From Lachnospiraceae bacterium (GTDB taxonomy: Bacteria; Bacillota; Clostridia; Lachnospirales; Lachnospiraceae): DNA of 41,345 nt. Under the pieces are notes generated by a model. The model worked only from the letters and a program-made list of their open reading frames with translations, had not been told where the DNA came from and did no database searches. Location: contig JAEEXY010000022.1 of assembly GCA_016288005.1 (NCBI GenBank), positions 1 to 41,345 of the forward strand, read 5' to 3'. The first letter of the stretch is position 1, and every line of letters begins with the position of its first letter. The position numbers were made by a program, and so were the translations under genes. Positions 30,946 to 39,629 of this stretch are shown here, one piece after another.

Positions 30946-32208
30946 TTACTTATGCATCTTATACGCTTCCTCGGCCGCGAGGCGGGCCTTTGCCACATTT
31001 ACGGACTTATCCTTAGGGAAGCAGTAATATTGCATATTCTTGTCGCCGATCGAGATCACATCCCCGATCTCGTACCAGAAATAATCGGCGTAGAGGCTGT
31101 AGGAAGCGGAGGCCGCCTGGCTGTATTCGAGCGCTCCGTCGCACCCGGTGAGGGTAAAGCCATCGCGGGTGTGGGTCAGATGTCCGCTGCCGACGCGGTA
31201 CATGCTGTTCATGTCTTTGAGGATGAGGATGTCCACATCGGTATCGAGCCTGTATTCCCCGCTCTCCAGCTCACTGCGGACGCATTCGCGCTCCCAGCGG
31301 TACCAGTCGGAAACGAAGCGGAAACGGGTGTCACCTTCATTTTTGTTTTTCAGCGATCCGTCGGGCAGGAGCTCGTGCTCGTCGCCGCAGTTACCGCATT
31401 TGACGGATATGCCCTTGCCGAGCATATGCCCCTCTTTGCCGCATTTCGGGCATTTGTACAGGACGCGGTGCAGGCCGTCCGCGCGGAAATCCTCGGTGAT
31501 CGGGACGCCGTGCGCGTACTGGGCTTTCCAGTGGTCGTATCTGAAAGCATCGGCGAGGATGCCGTTGATCTCATCGGCGCTCTTCGCTTCAGCGTCCTTC
31601 GGGGAGATCAGATATGTAACGCGGGCCCTGACCTTAACCTTGCGCTTCTGCAGATTGTTGTAGAGGGGATCGCGCAGGAACGCGCCCTCGGTCTTGACCA
31701 TGATCACAGGCACCTTCAGGAGCTTTACGCATTTGCCGAGGCTCACCGGCAGAGGTGTTTCGGTACCGTCAAAGCTGTAGCTCGCCTCGGGAAACATCAT
31801 GACGGAGCTTTTGAGAGCGTGCAGGACGTAGTTCATGTCCTTGACCAGAGTCGCCTCGGGGACGAATTTCCTCGTGGGGATGCAGCCGATCGCGCGCATC
31901 AGGCCCTCCTTGCCCACGAAACCGTCGTTGGTACAGACGATATTGTAAGGTCTGTTCTTAAATATCGTACCGACGATCTGCAGATCGGTAAAGCTCGAAT
32001 GGTTCATCAGGATCAGCGCGGGCTCCTTTTTCCCGAGCTTTTCCATACCGTCTTCTTCGTATGTAAAATCTATATCCTTCAGTTCTTTCTTTGAAAGCGT
32101 CGCGATCAGACTCCTCCAGACCTTCAGCTGCCTCATCGGTCTTTTGTGCGCGGCCTTCGGCAGAGCGAGCACCTCTTCGTAGGACTTATCCGTAACTTTT
32201 ATCTTCAT
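30946..32208 (-). CDS. PlsC-type acyltransferase with C-terminal zinc ribbon
   Basis: A protein of 420 residues. The N-terminal half has the acyltransferase motifs NHSSFTD (H70, D75) and FPEAS (E141), as in 1-acyl-glycerol-3-phosphate acyltransferases. The second half contains a four-Cys zinc ribbon (C253, C256, C271, C274) and an unassigned beta-rich tail, making it far longer than plain PlsC (about 240). It has no clear membrane helix. I chose the ATG at 32208, with GGAGGTG seven bases upstream; the much longer open frame reaching 32571 crosses promoters and is not used. The acceptor could be a lysophospholipid or another molecule. Confidence 0.82.
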   Translation of the reverse strand: MKIKVTDKSYEEVLALPKAAHKRPMRQLKVWRSLIATLSKKELKDIDFTYEEDGMEKLGKKEPALILMNHSSFTDLQIVGTIFKNRPYNIVCTNDGFVGKEGLMRAIGCIPTRKFVPEATLVKDMNYVLHALKSSVMMFPEASYSFDGTETPLPVSLGKCVKLLKVPVIMVKTEGAFLRDPLYNNLQKRKVKVRARVTYLISPKDAEAKSADEINGILADAFRYDHWKAQYAHGVPITEDFRADGLHRVLYKCPKCGKEGHMLGKGISVKCGNCGDEHELLPDGSLKNKNEGDTRFRFVSDWYRWERECVRSELESGEYRLDTDVDILILKDMNSMYRVGSGHLTHTRDGFTLTGCDGALEYSQAASASYSLYADYFWYEIGDVISIGDKNMQYYCFPKDKSVNVAKARLAAEEAYKMHK

Positions 32209-32238
32209 CCGATACACCTCCGGAAACCGTTTTATACC

Positions 32239-32267
32239 ATTATACCATTGTGCGGGCGGGATGGGAA
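32239..32267 (-). promoter_or_regulatory. Extended -10 promoter for the acyltransferase
   Basis: On the minus strand, TTCCCA (32262-32267), 17 bases and TATAAT (32239-32244) preceded by TGG, the extended -10 form. It lies about 30 bases before the start. Confidence 0.6.
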
Positions 32268-32307
32268 CTTGCGTCTGTCTGACATTCTGAAAAAAATATA
32301 AGATAAA

Positions 32308-32327
32308 ATGTAAATTATACTTGACAT
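32308..32327. promoter_or_regulatory. Candidate operator overlapping the -35 box
   Basis: ATGTAAATTATACTTGACAT is an imperfect inverted repeat (16 of 20 positions, pattern ATGTNAANTATANTTNACAT) that covers TTGACA of the promoter. A third half-site, ATGTAA, lies at 32329-32334. It is a natural site for the XRE regulator encoded last in this operon. Confidence 0.5.
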
Positions 32328-32349
32328 AATGTAAGACAGGTGTTATAGT
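32321..32349 (+). promoter_or_regulatory. SigA-like promoter for the membrane protein/XRE operon
   Basis: TTGACA (32321-32326), 17 bases and TATAGT (32344-32349), about 55 bases before the ATG at 32408. Confidence 0.75.
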
Positions 32350-32407
32350 GGTCATCGTAGCAAGGCAAGACAATGGCTTCCGGAAACTATCAAAGGAGGA
32401 TTCAGTC

Positions 32408-33418
32408 ATGAAAAAAAAGAGTAAAGCGGTGATTGCACTGGTGTTGACTTCTTTAGCGGTGTTTGTGCTCATGATCGTATTTATGCCCGAGGGCAGCCTC
32501 AGGGAAAAACTGAGCACGGCAGTTACCGTTGAGAACGGAAAGGCATCTCCGGAGTATTCGCAGATAGTCATAGAGATAGATAACAGCGGGGAATATGTAA
32601 TTAACCCCGACTGGTATAAGAACGACAGGCCCGGGTTCCTGACCGGTTTCAGTGTTATCGACGGATCGGGAAGGACCGTTTACAGTACGGTCGGAGGCCT
32701 GCTTAAGATCGAGTCGAAGCCTTTGGAGCTCGCAGCCGGTAAATATATCTGCAGGATCGATCATCTGAGCAATGCGGACGCGCTTGACGCTTTCCTTGCC
32801 GCGCATCCCGCTGCCGGCCCGATCCCCGGAGCCGCGGAGTGGTTCAATGACGGAAAATGGGAGATGACATATTCTCTCAGGGTCTTCGAAGCGGACAGCG
32901 GATTTGGAGATATCATCGTCATCGCAGCGGGCGCGGTCCTTGGGATACTGCTCGCAGCCCTGATAGTAACGCTCTCACGTGACTGGAACACAAAGACAGG
33001 TCAGTACGATGAGCGCCAGATCGCAGAGCAGGGCAAGTCCTATAAGCTCGCGTTCTACACTTTCCTAGCCTGCTTTACCGTTATGATCGTCATTTCGGAT
33101 GTACTCACTAAGTACGTAGAGATGAGACTGCAGTTATTCATCGTTTTCCTGATCGTTGCCTGCGTGATGCTGACTCATTCGGTCATGCACGACGCTTACT
33201 TCAGGATGGACGAGAGCAGAAGGTTTTATGTGATATTCTTCTCATTCCTTACCGTGTTCAATATCGGCATCGGCATACGCCACCTGATCGCAGGCGAAGC
33301 GATCGTCGACGGAGTGTTCACCTTTATAGGATTCGCAAACCTCCTGTGCGGAGTATTGTCGGGATATCTGCTGCTCCTCATCTTTATAAAGAAGCTGCGT
33401 GACAGAGAGGAGGACTGA
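32408..33418 (+). CDS. Membrane protein of the XRE-paired DERQ type, unknown function
   Basis: A protein of 336 residues. A first membrane helix (7-25) is followed by an extracytoplasmic beta-rich domain (about 45-160), a second helix (167-189), a cytoplasmic loop and four more helices (about 213-232, 241-258, 273-290, 304-326). The loop contains GQYDERQ (198-204), a motif I associate with small membrane proteins encoded next to YozG-like XRE regulators. AAGGAGG lies eight bases before the chosen ATG; a longer frame from 32348 has no ribosome site. The regulator starts one base after this stop, so the two act as a cassette. The function is unknown. Confidence 0.72.
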   Translation: MKKKSKAVIALVLTSLAVFVLMIVFMPEGSLREKLSTAVTVENGKASPEYSQIVIEIDNSGEYVINPDWYKNDRPGFLTGFSVIDGSGRTVYSTVGGLLKIESKPLELAAGKYICRIDHLSNADALDAFLAAHPAAGPIPGAAEWFNDGKWEMTYSLRVFEADSGFGDIIVIAAGAVLGILLAALIVTLSRDWNTKTGQYDERQIAEQGKSYKLAFYTFLACFTVMIVISDVLTKYVEMRLQLFIVFLIVACVMLTHSVMHDAYFRMDESRRFYVIFFSFLTVFNIGIGIRHLIAGEAIVDGVFTFIGFANLLCGVLSGYLLLLIFIKKLRDREED

Positions 33419-33419
33419 C

Positions 33420-33614
33420 ATGAAGAACCTCAGACTAAAGGCGGCGCGTGCCTCGCTCGATATGTCGCAGCAGGACCTCGCGGACAGGGTCGGAGTGTCC
33501 AGGCAGACGATAAACGCCATTGAAAAAGGCGATTACAACCCTACGATCAACCTATGCATAGCGATATGCAAGGTGCTGAACAAAACACTCGACGAGCTGT
33601 TTTGGGAAACGTGA
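33420..33614 (+). CDS. XRE-family HTH regulator (YozG/Cro-CI type)
   Basis: A protein of 64 residues consisting of almost nothing but a helix-turn-helix. The recognition region QQDLADRVGVSRQTINAIEKG spans residues 17-37, and the typical tail PTINLCIAICKVLNKTLDELFW follows. GAGGAGG precedes the ATG, and the gene begins one base after the membrane protein stop. Such minimal regulators usually repress their own operon, and the inverted repeat over the -35 box at 32308 is a good candidate site. A longer start at 33399 is possible but overlaps the upstream gene. Confidence 0.88.
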   Translation: MKNLRLKAARASLDMSQQDLADRVGVSRQTINAIEKGDYNPTINLCIAICKVLNKTLDELFWET

Positions 33615-33786
33615 ATACCGTGTCCGGTTTCTTTATGGTTCATGGGATTGCGCAATCGTTTGAGTTGTGGTATTTTAGACGGTAAAGGTGCCAAACGGGT
33701 ACCGCGGGTTTCTCAAAATCCGCAGAAAAAAAGTATTTTTCGACACGAAAGGCGAATTAAGTGTCCGTAATTCCGCCCGGCTGTCG
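33615..33786. other. Intergenic region with no recognised gene
   Basis: I see no ORF with a ribosome site, no T-tailed terminator for the upstream operon, and only a weak GCGG/CCGC hairpin near 33705-33725. The natAB promoter follows at 33787. Confidence 0.4.
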
Positions 33787-33815
33787 TTGAAAAATAAACC
33801 GCGTGAGCGGATAAT
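33787..33815 (+). promoter_or_regulatory. SigA-like promoter for the NatAB-like operon
   Basis: TTGAAA (33787-33792), 17 bases and GATAAT (33810-33815). The spacer contains a palindrome, CCGC-GTGA-GCGG (33799-33810), placed where a repressor or MerR-type activator could bind. Confidence 0.65.
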
Positions 33816-33865
33816 GCAAGTGTAACAATCAAAGGCACACGTAATAGGGAATGAAAGGAGCAAAA

Positions 33866-34639
33866 ATGATCAAGATCAACAATCTGACCAAGGTTTACAA
33901 GCTTGGAAAGAAAAAGATGATGGAGCTGAAGACCACCAATCCGGAAAAGATAGCGGTCAACGGTCTTTCGCTCGAGACAAGGGAGGGAGAGATCTTCGGT
34001 CTCTTAGGACCGAACGGCGCAGGCAAGACTACGACTCTCCGCTGTGTGGCGACACTTTTAAAGCCCACGGACGGCGATGTCAGCGTCTGCGGTTTTGACA
34101 CTGTCAAGCAGGGTGCGGATGTACGTGAGAATATCTGCTTCCTGACCAACGAGATCAAGCTGGACACCAATTTTACGGCGGACTACATGTTCAAATTCTT
34201 CGGCGAGCTGCACGGCATGACCCCCGAGGCCATCGAAAAGAGGCAGGAAGAGCTCTTTACGCAGTTCGGCATCAACGAGTTCAAGGACAAAAAGATCGAA
34301 GAGCTCTCGACCGGTATGAAGCAGAAGGCAGCCATTGCCGTCAGCCTTGTACACGATCCCAAGGTAGTCATCTTCGACGAGCCCACCAGCGGACTTGACA
34401 TCATCACGGCCAGAGTGGTTACCGATTATCTGAAGACCTTAAAGGAGCAGGGTAAGACGGTCATCATCTCGACTCATATCATGAGTGAGGCAGAGAAGCT
34501 CTGCGACAGGATCGCCGTTATCATCAACGGTCAGAAGGCCTGTGAGGGAACCCTGCCCGAGATACTAGAGAGTACCGGCGCGGATGATCTTGAGGAAGCA
34601 TTCTTCAGGTTGTACAAGCAGTACAATCATGAGAATTAA
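33866..34639 (+). CDS. natA: ABC transporter ATP-binding protein, NatA-like
   Basis: An ATPase of 257 residues with Walker A GPNGAGKT (48-55), signature LSTGMKQ (147-153), Walker B VVIFDEP (167-173) and H-loop His204. The short insert near 13-29 ([16 protein letters not shown]) before the first core strand is typical of NatA, the ATPase of Bacillus Na+ exporter NatAB. The start at 33866 has AAAGGAG six bases upstream; the frame extends to 33851 without one. The permease gene follows after 12 bases. Na+ export is the best guess, but ABC-2 systems also move drugs and peptides. Confidence 0.85.
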   Translation: MIKINNLTKVYKLGKKKMMELKTTNPEKIAVNGLSLETREGEIFGLLGPNGAGKTTTLRCVATLLKPTDGDVSVCGFDTVKQGADVRENICFLTNEIKLDTNFTADYMFKFFGELHGMTPEAIEKRQEELFTQFGINEFKDKKIEELSTGMKQKAAIAVSLVHDPKVVIFDEPTSGLDIITARVVTDYLKTLKEQGKTVIISTHIMSEAEKLCDRIAVIINGQKACEGTLPEILESTGADDLEEAFFRLYKQYNHEN

Positions 34640-34651
34640 GGAGGTGGAGTC

Positions 34652-35881
34652 ATGAAAGGTGCAGGAATCATTATTCGTAAAGAGCTCAAGCGCGTATTCG
34701 GCGACAGAAAGCTCGTATTCAGTTTATTCATTCTTCCCGCTATCCTGATGATCGGTATCTACAGCCTGATGGGCAATCTGATCAAATCGATGGAGAGCGA
34801 TATCACGGAGCATGTCTCCGAGGTGTATATTGTCAATGCGGATCAGGGCTTTAAGAAGACCGCGGACCAGATGGATTACGCAATGACTGCCAACATTACT
34901 TATCTGACCGATGCCGAGTATGCTTCGCAGAAGGCCGATCTCGAAGATAAGGTGCTGAACGGCAACGCCGAGCTGATCGTCGTATTCGACAAAGATTTTG
35001 AGAATACGGTTGCCGCTTACACCAAGGCAGGAGATGCGACTCCTACAGTCAATGTATTTTTTAACGATTCGGAAAACTACTCGTCACAGGCTTACAGCGT
35101 ATTCTCGGGCGTGCTCTCATCTTACCGCACGAACCTGCTCGCGCAGCGTCTCGGCGATCTCGACCAGCTGAACGTATTCACACAGAACGATCAGCGCATC
35201 GTAAAGGAAGAAAAGGCCAACAACAGATTCATCTCGATGATGCTGCCTTACCTGATCACCATGCTCCTGTTCGCAGGCGCGATGAGTGTCGGTGTTGACG
35301 CGATCGCCGGTGAAAAGGAGAGAGGAACTCTCGCTTCGATGCTCCTGACTCCCGTAAGCCGCGATGCTATCGTAGTCGGCAAACTCGTTTCGATGGCGAT
35401 CCTTTCGAGCCTCTCGGCTATCGTTTATGCGGTTTCGATGATCGTAGCGATGAGCGTTATGGGTTCGACGATGGGCGAGCTCGCGGAGAACGGCTTCGGC
35501 AACGTATCCTTCGGCCCCACACAGTGCCTGATGCTGCTCGCGATCATGCTGGTAATGGTTTACCTCTATGTAGCGATCATCGGTCTCCTGGCTGTTCTCG
35601 CGAAGGACACCAAGACAGCGAGCACATACATCTCACCTGTATACATCGTTGTAATCATCGCAGGCATGCTTACGATGTTTAACTCGGGCAAGTCTATCCC
35701 CACCGTCAGATACGGTATCCCGATCTACGGCAATGCGCTTGCGATCGCGGATCTGTGCAGCAATGAGCTCACTACGGTAAACTTCCTCGCTTCGATAGGC
35801 GGAACGCTCCTGCTGGCGATCATCATCACCGTTGCGGTGGGACGCGCGTTCAACAGTGAAAAGATCATGTTCAATGCATAA
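34652..35881 (+). CDS. natB: ABC-2 type permease, NatB-like
   Basis: A protein of 409 residues. It has one membrane helix near 22-40, a large extracytoplasmic domain (about 45-180), and then about five or six helices from 195 to 400, the layout of NatB and other ABC-2 exporters. AAGGAGG precedes the ATG, and natA ends 12 bases upstream. A T-tailed hairpin at 35920 ends the unit. The internal SVGVDAIAGEKERGTLASMLLTP segment is a family hallmark of the coupling region. Confidence 0.85.
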   Translation: MKGAGIIIRKELKRVFGDRKLVFSLFILPAILMIGIYSLMGNLIKSMESDITEHVSEVYIVNADQGFKKTADQMDYAMTANITYLTDAEYASQKADLEDKVLNGNAELIVVFDKDFENTVAAYTKAGDATPTVNVFFNDSENYSSQAYSVFSGVLSSYRTNLLAQRLGDLDQLNVFTQNDQRIVKEEKANNRFISMMLPYLITMLLFAGAMSVGVDAIAGEKERGTLASMLLTPVSRDAIVVGKLVSMAILSSLSAIVYAVSMIVAMSVMGSTMGELAENGFGNVSFGPTQCLMLLAIMLVMVYLYVAIIGLLAVLAKDTKTASTYISPVYIVVIIAGMLTMFNSGKSIPTVRYGIPIYGNALAIADLCSNELTTVNFLASIGGTLLLAIIITVAVGRAFNSEKIMFNA

Positions 35882-35919
35882 TGCGGCATTGATTTAAAAG
35901 AGAATATCTGAAATAATGA

Positions 35920-35957
35920 ATACCGTGGAGGCAAAGAGCTTCCACGGTATTTTCTTT
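35920..35957 (+). terminator. Intrinsic terminator after natB
   Basis: ATACCGTGGA (35920-35929) pairs with TCCACGGTAT (35941-35950) around an 11-base loop, followed by TTTCTTT. Confidence 0.85.
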
Positions 35958-36024
35958 AATGGGTAATATTTTCGTCCCGCGGAGTTTGCGGGGTTAACTA
36001 TAAGCGAAGGGTGTGTTACAGATT

Positions 36025-36963
36025 ATGTCGTTTGAGATAAGAACCGGTTATTTTGATGCACGGAAAATCGCCGCCAGCGGGCAGGTCTTCAGGATGTACG
36101 AGGCTGCGCCCGGTAAGTTTGATATTTATTCCGCAGACAAACATCTGCGGCTGTGTGAACTGAGAGACTCCGCAGCCGAGAGTAATGACCGCGGGGGATG
36201 TGGGTATAGTGACTGTCCGGGGAGTCTGGTACCGGAGACTGTCATACTGCGCCTGTATTGCCCCGAAAAAGACCTCCGGTACTGGAGACGGTATCTGGAC
36301 CTCGACAGGGACTATGAGGCCGTTATAAGGCTTGTGGACGCGAAAGACGGGTATCTGAGATCGTGCTGCGAGGCAGGACGCGGGATCAGGATACTGAGAC
36401 AAAATACCTGGGAGATGATGATCAGTTTTATCATTTCCCAGCAAAAGCAGATCCCTTCGATCAGGAAATGCATCGAGGGCCTCTGCGCAAAGCTCGGGAG
36501 CAGGATGGAATCCCGCTACGCCTTCCCCACCGCGGAGCAGATCGCGGCAGCGGGGCCCGCGGGCGTACAGGGCCTGTCTTTAGGCTACCGCGAGCGCTAC
36601 ATCTATGAGACCGCGGTGCAGTTTCTCGATCATGGCATCCCCGACGAAACACTTGCCGCCATGCCCTACGAGGACGCGAAGAAGTATCTGCTCTCCTTTA
36701 CCGGTATCGGCGAAAAGGTCGCGAACTGCATACTCCTCTTCGGAGCAGGTTTTGTGGACGCATTTCCGATCGATACCCACATTAAGGACATCCTCTACCG
36801 CGAGTATTATCTGCCTAACCTCGACGGAAAAACACCCGTCCCGCAGGACAAACTCACCATGCGCGATTACGAGCGTCTGACAGAGGAGCATTTTGCGCGT
36901 TACAGCGGTGTCCGGGGCATCGTGCAGCAGTGGATATTTGCAAATGAAGTTGCTCCGAAATAG
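36025..36963 (+). CDS. ogg: 8-oxoguanine DNA glycosylase, Ogg1 type
   Basis: A protein of 312 residues with an OGG N-terminal domain (about 1-115) and the helix-hairpin-helix GPD domain. Catalytic Lys231 sits in TGIGEKVANC and Asp250 in FPIDTHI, matching Lys249 and Asp268 of human OGG1. ISQQKQIPSIRKCIEGLC corresponds to the minor-groove QNNN-type loop. It should excise oxidised guanine and cut the resulting site. The start is uncertain: ATG 36025 has AAGGGTG 12 bases upstream, while GTG 36013 would lie directly on that site. It is a single-gene unit between two terminators. Confidence 0.9.
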   Translation: MSFEIRTGYFDARKIAASGQVFRMYEAAPGKFDIYSADKHLRLCELRDSAAESNDRGGCGYSDCPGSLVPETVILRLYCPEKDLRYWRRYLDLDRDYEAVIRLVDAKDGYLRSCCEAGRGIRILRQNTWEMMISFIISQQKQIPSIRKCIEGLCAKLGSRMESRYAFPTAEQIAAAGPAGVQGLSLGYRERYIYETAVQFLDHGIPDETLAAMPYEDAKKYLLSFTGIGEKVANCILLFGAGFVDAFPIDTHIKDILYREYYLPNLDGKTPVPQDKLTMRDYERLTEEHFARYSGVRGIVQQWIFANEVAPK

Positions 36964-36976
36964 AAATGAAACAGAA

Positions 36977-37012
36977 ACGGCAGCCCCTTTTCGGGCTGCC
37001 GTCAATTTTTTG
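36977..37012 (+). terminator. Intrinsic terminator after the glycosylase gene
   Basis: ACGGCAGCCC (36977-36986) pairs with GGGCTGCCGT (36993-37002) around a six-base loop, followed by a run of T to 37012. Confidence 0.88.
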
Positions 37013-37086
37013 ACAGTGGCGGAAAACCGCAGAAATATGCGGAAAATCGGGGTTTTATGTCTTTTTTTCGGATGGGCGAAAAAAAT

Positions 37087-37136
37087 AATTGCAATTAGCG
37101 AAAATGCTGATATAATTGCATTGTTTGAACGCAATT
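37087..37136 (+). promoter_or_regulatory. pot promoter with four AATTGC half-sites
   Basis: TTGCAA (37089-37094), 16 bases and TATAAT (37111-37116). AATTGC occurs at 37087-37092 and 37114-37119, and its complement GCAATT at 37091-37096 and 37131-37136. The first pair forms the palindrome TAATTGCAATTA over the -35 box, and the second pair flanks the start site. A regulator of polyamine uptake may bind here. Confidence 0.6.
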
Positions 37137-37161
37137 CAAAATAAACTTTAGGAGGCAGCGA

Positions 37162-38739
37162 ATGAAAAAACTGATCCAGTTTAAGAATATCGTTAAGTAC
37201 TTTGACGGACAGCTCATCTTGAAGGGTATCAACCTCGATATCTACGAGAACGAGTTTGTTACACTGCTCGGCCCTTCGGGCTGCGGCAAGACCACGCTAC
37301 TTAGGATACTCGGCGGTTTCCTCGAGCCCGATGAAGGTACCGTGGTATTTGACGGAGAGAATATCACCGAGCTTCCGCCGCATAAGAGGGACTTAAACAC
37401 GGTATTCCAGAAATATGCGCTGTTCCCTCATCTGAACGTATATGACAATGTCGCTTTCGGTCTGAAGCTTAAAGGTGAGCCCGCCGACATCATCGAGCAG
37501 AAGGTTACGCGTATGCTCAAACTCGTGGGCCTCGCGGATTTCGGAAAGCGCGGAGTGCATGAGATGTCGGGCGGACAGCAGCAGCGTGTGGCGATCGCGC
37601 GCGCACTGGTCAACGAGCCCAAGGTCCTGCTGCTCGACGAGCCGCTCGGAGCACTCGATGCAAAGCTGCGCAAGGAGATGCAGAAGGAGCTGAAAAAGAT
37701 CCAGAAGGAAGTAGGCATCACCTTCATTTTCGTAACGCACGATCAGGAAGAAGCACTCACGATGTCTGACAAGATCGTAGTAATGAAGGAGGGCGAGATC
37801 CAGCAGATCGGCTCTCCCACGGATATATACAATGAGCCTGCAAACCGCTATGTAGCTAACTTCATCGGAGCATCGAACATCGTCGACGGCATCATGGTCG
37901 ATGATTATAAGGTCATCTTTGAGGATAAGCAGTTTGAGTGCGTGGATCACGGTTTTGCTCCGAACGAGAGGGTAGACGTGGTCATCAGGCCCGAGGATCT
38001 GGATATCGTGGTACCCAGCAAGGGCAAACTGAAGGGCATCGTAAAGTCCGTCCTCTTCAAGGGCGTGCACTATGAGACAGTTGTAGAAACAAAGGCAGGT
38101 ACCTCGATCAAAGTCAAGATGATCGTTGATGAGGATAAACCTGTCGTGAATGAAGCGGCAGGCGAGATGATGTCCGCCGATGATTTCTACCTCGACGCCG
38201 AGGATATAGATACCCTGACCGACGCGATCATCATCGACCGTGCCGACGCTCAGGCCTGGAACCCCGAGACTGACGAACGTATATCGATCAGCAGGGTTGA
38301 GTACGAGATATCAAAGCAGAACGGGACATACCCGGTTACATTCTTTACATCGGCCGGGACCTGCGTTACCTCGAACATGATCGTGGACGATGTCAACCGC
38401 GATGTAAACGAGGACTACGGAGAAGAGATCTACGCCGTTAATATCTTCAAGACCGTTGATGACATACAGGAGAGCATCGCGTTAAAGACAGACCTGAAGA
38501 TCTGGGCGAACGCCGTTGCATTCGACCTCGAGGACGGCAGCCCCGTTGAGATCACCGATGTTATTTATGATTTCGATCCCGCGACCATCACTCCGGGTGA
38601 GTACTATGTGACCTTCAAAACGACAGGTTATACCTACAGAGTGGACACGACCGATAAATCCGAGGTCGGAGCCGCCGTGGGACTGGCATTCACACCCGAG
38701 GATCTGCACATCATGTCGAAGACCCAGGGTGAAGATTGA
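37162..38739 (+). CDS. potA: Spermidine/putrescine ABC transporter ATPase with enlarged TOBE region
   Basis: A protein of 525 residues, about 150 longer than usual PotA. The ATPase core is standard: Walker A GPSGCGKT (37-44), Q-loop Q83, signature MSGGQQQ (135-141), Walker B LLLDEP (156-161) and H193. A TOBE region begins near 272 ([11 protein letters not shown]) and appears to resume at about 501-517 ([18 protein letters not shown]). Between them, about 318-500, lie two related units of roughly 85 residues. Each starts MIVD.....VNE (320 and 406) and ends (T)Y.VTF.T.G (390 and 482). The insert may regulate the complex or bind a ligand. AGGAGG precedes the ATG. It is the first gene of potABCD. 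Confidence 0.93.
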   Translation: MKKLIQFKNIVKYFDGQLILKGINLDIYENEFVTLLGPSGCGKTTLLRILGGFLEPDEGTVVFDGENITELPPHKRDLNTVFQKYALFPHLNVYDNVAFGLKLKGEPADIIEQKVTRMLKLVGLADFGKRGVHEMSGGQQQRVAIARALVNEPKVLLLDEPLGALDAKLRKEMQKELKKIQKEVGITFIFVTHDQEEALTMSDKIVVMKEGEIQQIGSPTDIYNEPANRYVANFIGASNIVDGIMVDDYKVIFEDKQFECVDHGFAPNERVDVVIRPEDLDIVVPSKGKLKGIVKSVLFKGVHYETVVETKAGTSIKVKMIVDEDKPVVNEAAGEMMSADDFYLDAEDIDTLTDAIIIDRADAQAWNPETDERISISRVEYEISKQNGTYPVTFFTSAGTCVTSNMIVDDVNRDVNEDYGEEIYAVNIFKTVDDIQESIALKTDLKIWANAVAFDLEDGSPVEITDVIYDFDPATITPGEYYVTFKTTGYTYRVDTTDKSEVGAAVGLAFTPEDLHIMSKTQGED

Positions 38740-38789
38740 CTCTATTGTCCAAACTTAATCTCATGCGAAAGGCAGGGTTAACCGTTTAG

Positions 38790-39629
38790 ATGAAATCATA
38801 CAGAAAAATGACGTATCCGTACGTTGTATGGATCGCGATAATGATCGTGCTGCCCATGATCCTGATAATGTTCTACGCATTTACCAAGACGGGCAACTCG
38901 GTAGTACAGTTCAAGTTTACGCTGGAGAATTTCGCGAGATTCTTCAGCGACAGGATATTCCTCGAGGTACTCGGCAGGTCTCTGCGGGTAGCGCTCATCA
39001 CCACGGTCGTCTGCATACTCCTCGGATATCCCGCGGCCTATTACATCGCGAAATGCAGTGAAGGCCTGAAAATGAAATGGGTCCTGATCATCACCTTCCC
39101 GACCTGGATCAATATGCTCGTGCGTACCTACGCATGGATCGGCATCCTCCAGGACGACGGCGTGATCAACAAGTTCCTCGGATTCTTCGGCATCGGCCCC
39201 GTCACTATGATGTACACGGAATTTGCGGTAATACTGGGAATGGTCTATAACTTCATCCCCTTTATGATCCTGCAGATATATACTTCGCTCACGAAAATGG
39301 ATTACAGCCTGATCGAGGCGGCACAGGACCTCGGCGCGGACCGTCTCCGCTGCTTTACGAAGGTTACGCTCCCGCTCTCGCTCCCGGGCGTTATCAGCGG
39401 CATTACGCTGGTCTTCCTGCCCGCGGTATCGAGCTTCTGCATACCTAAGCTCCTCGGCGGCGGACAGTACGTGCTCGTCGGCAACGTTATCGAGTCCCAG
39501 TTCCTGACTTCGGGCGACTGGAGCTTCGGCAGCGCGATCTCGCTGATCATGGCGATCATCATCATGATCTCCCTCTATGTCACCAAAAAGCTTGACAGGT
39601 CGGAGATTCAGGAAAGGAGCGCGAGCTGA
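38790..39629 (+). CDS. potB: Spermidine/putrescine ABC transporter permease PotB
   Basis: A permease of 279 residues with six membrane helices. The cytoplasmic EAA loop that docks on PotA is EAAQDLGADRLRCFTKVTLP at about 176-195. AGGCAGGG about 13 bases upstream is a weak ribosome site. The stop codon overlaps the potC start by one base (39629), so the two permeases are translated together and form the transmembrane channel. Confidence 0.93.
   Translation: MKSYRKMTYPYVVWIAIMIVLPMILIMFYAFTKTGNSVVQFKFTLENFARFFSDRIFLEVLGRSLRVALITTVVCILLGYPAAYYIAKCSEGLKMKWVLIITFPTWINMLVRTYAWIGILQDDGVINKFLGFFGIGPVTMMYTEFAVILGMVYNFIPFMILQIYTSLTKMDYSLIEAAQDLGADRLRCFTKVTLPLSLPGVISGITLVFLPAVSSFCIPKLLGGGQYVLVGNVIESQFLTSGDWSFGSAISLIMAIIIMISLYVTKKLDRSEIQERSAS

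Noticed and set aside
32208-32571. N-terminal extension of the acyltransferase by 121 residues
   Set aside because: The extension crosses two promoters and the divergent gene start, and GGAGGTG marks the ATG at 32208.
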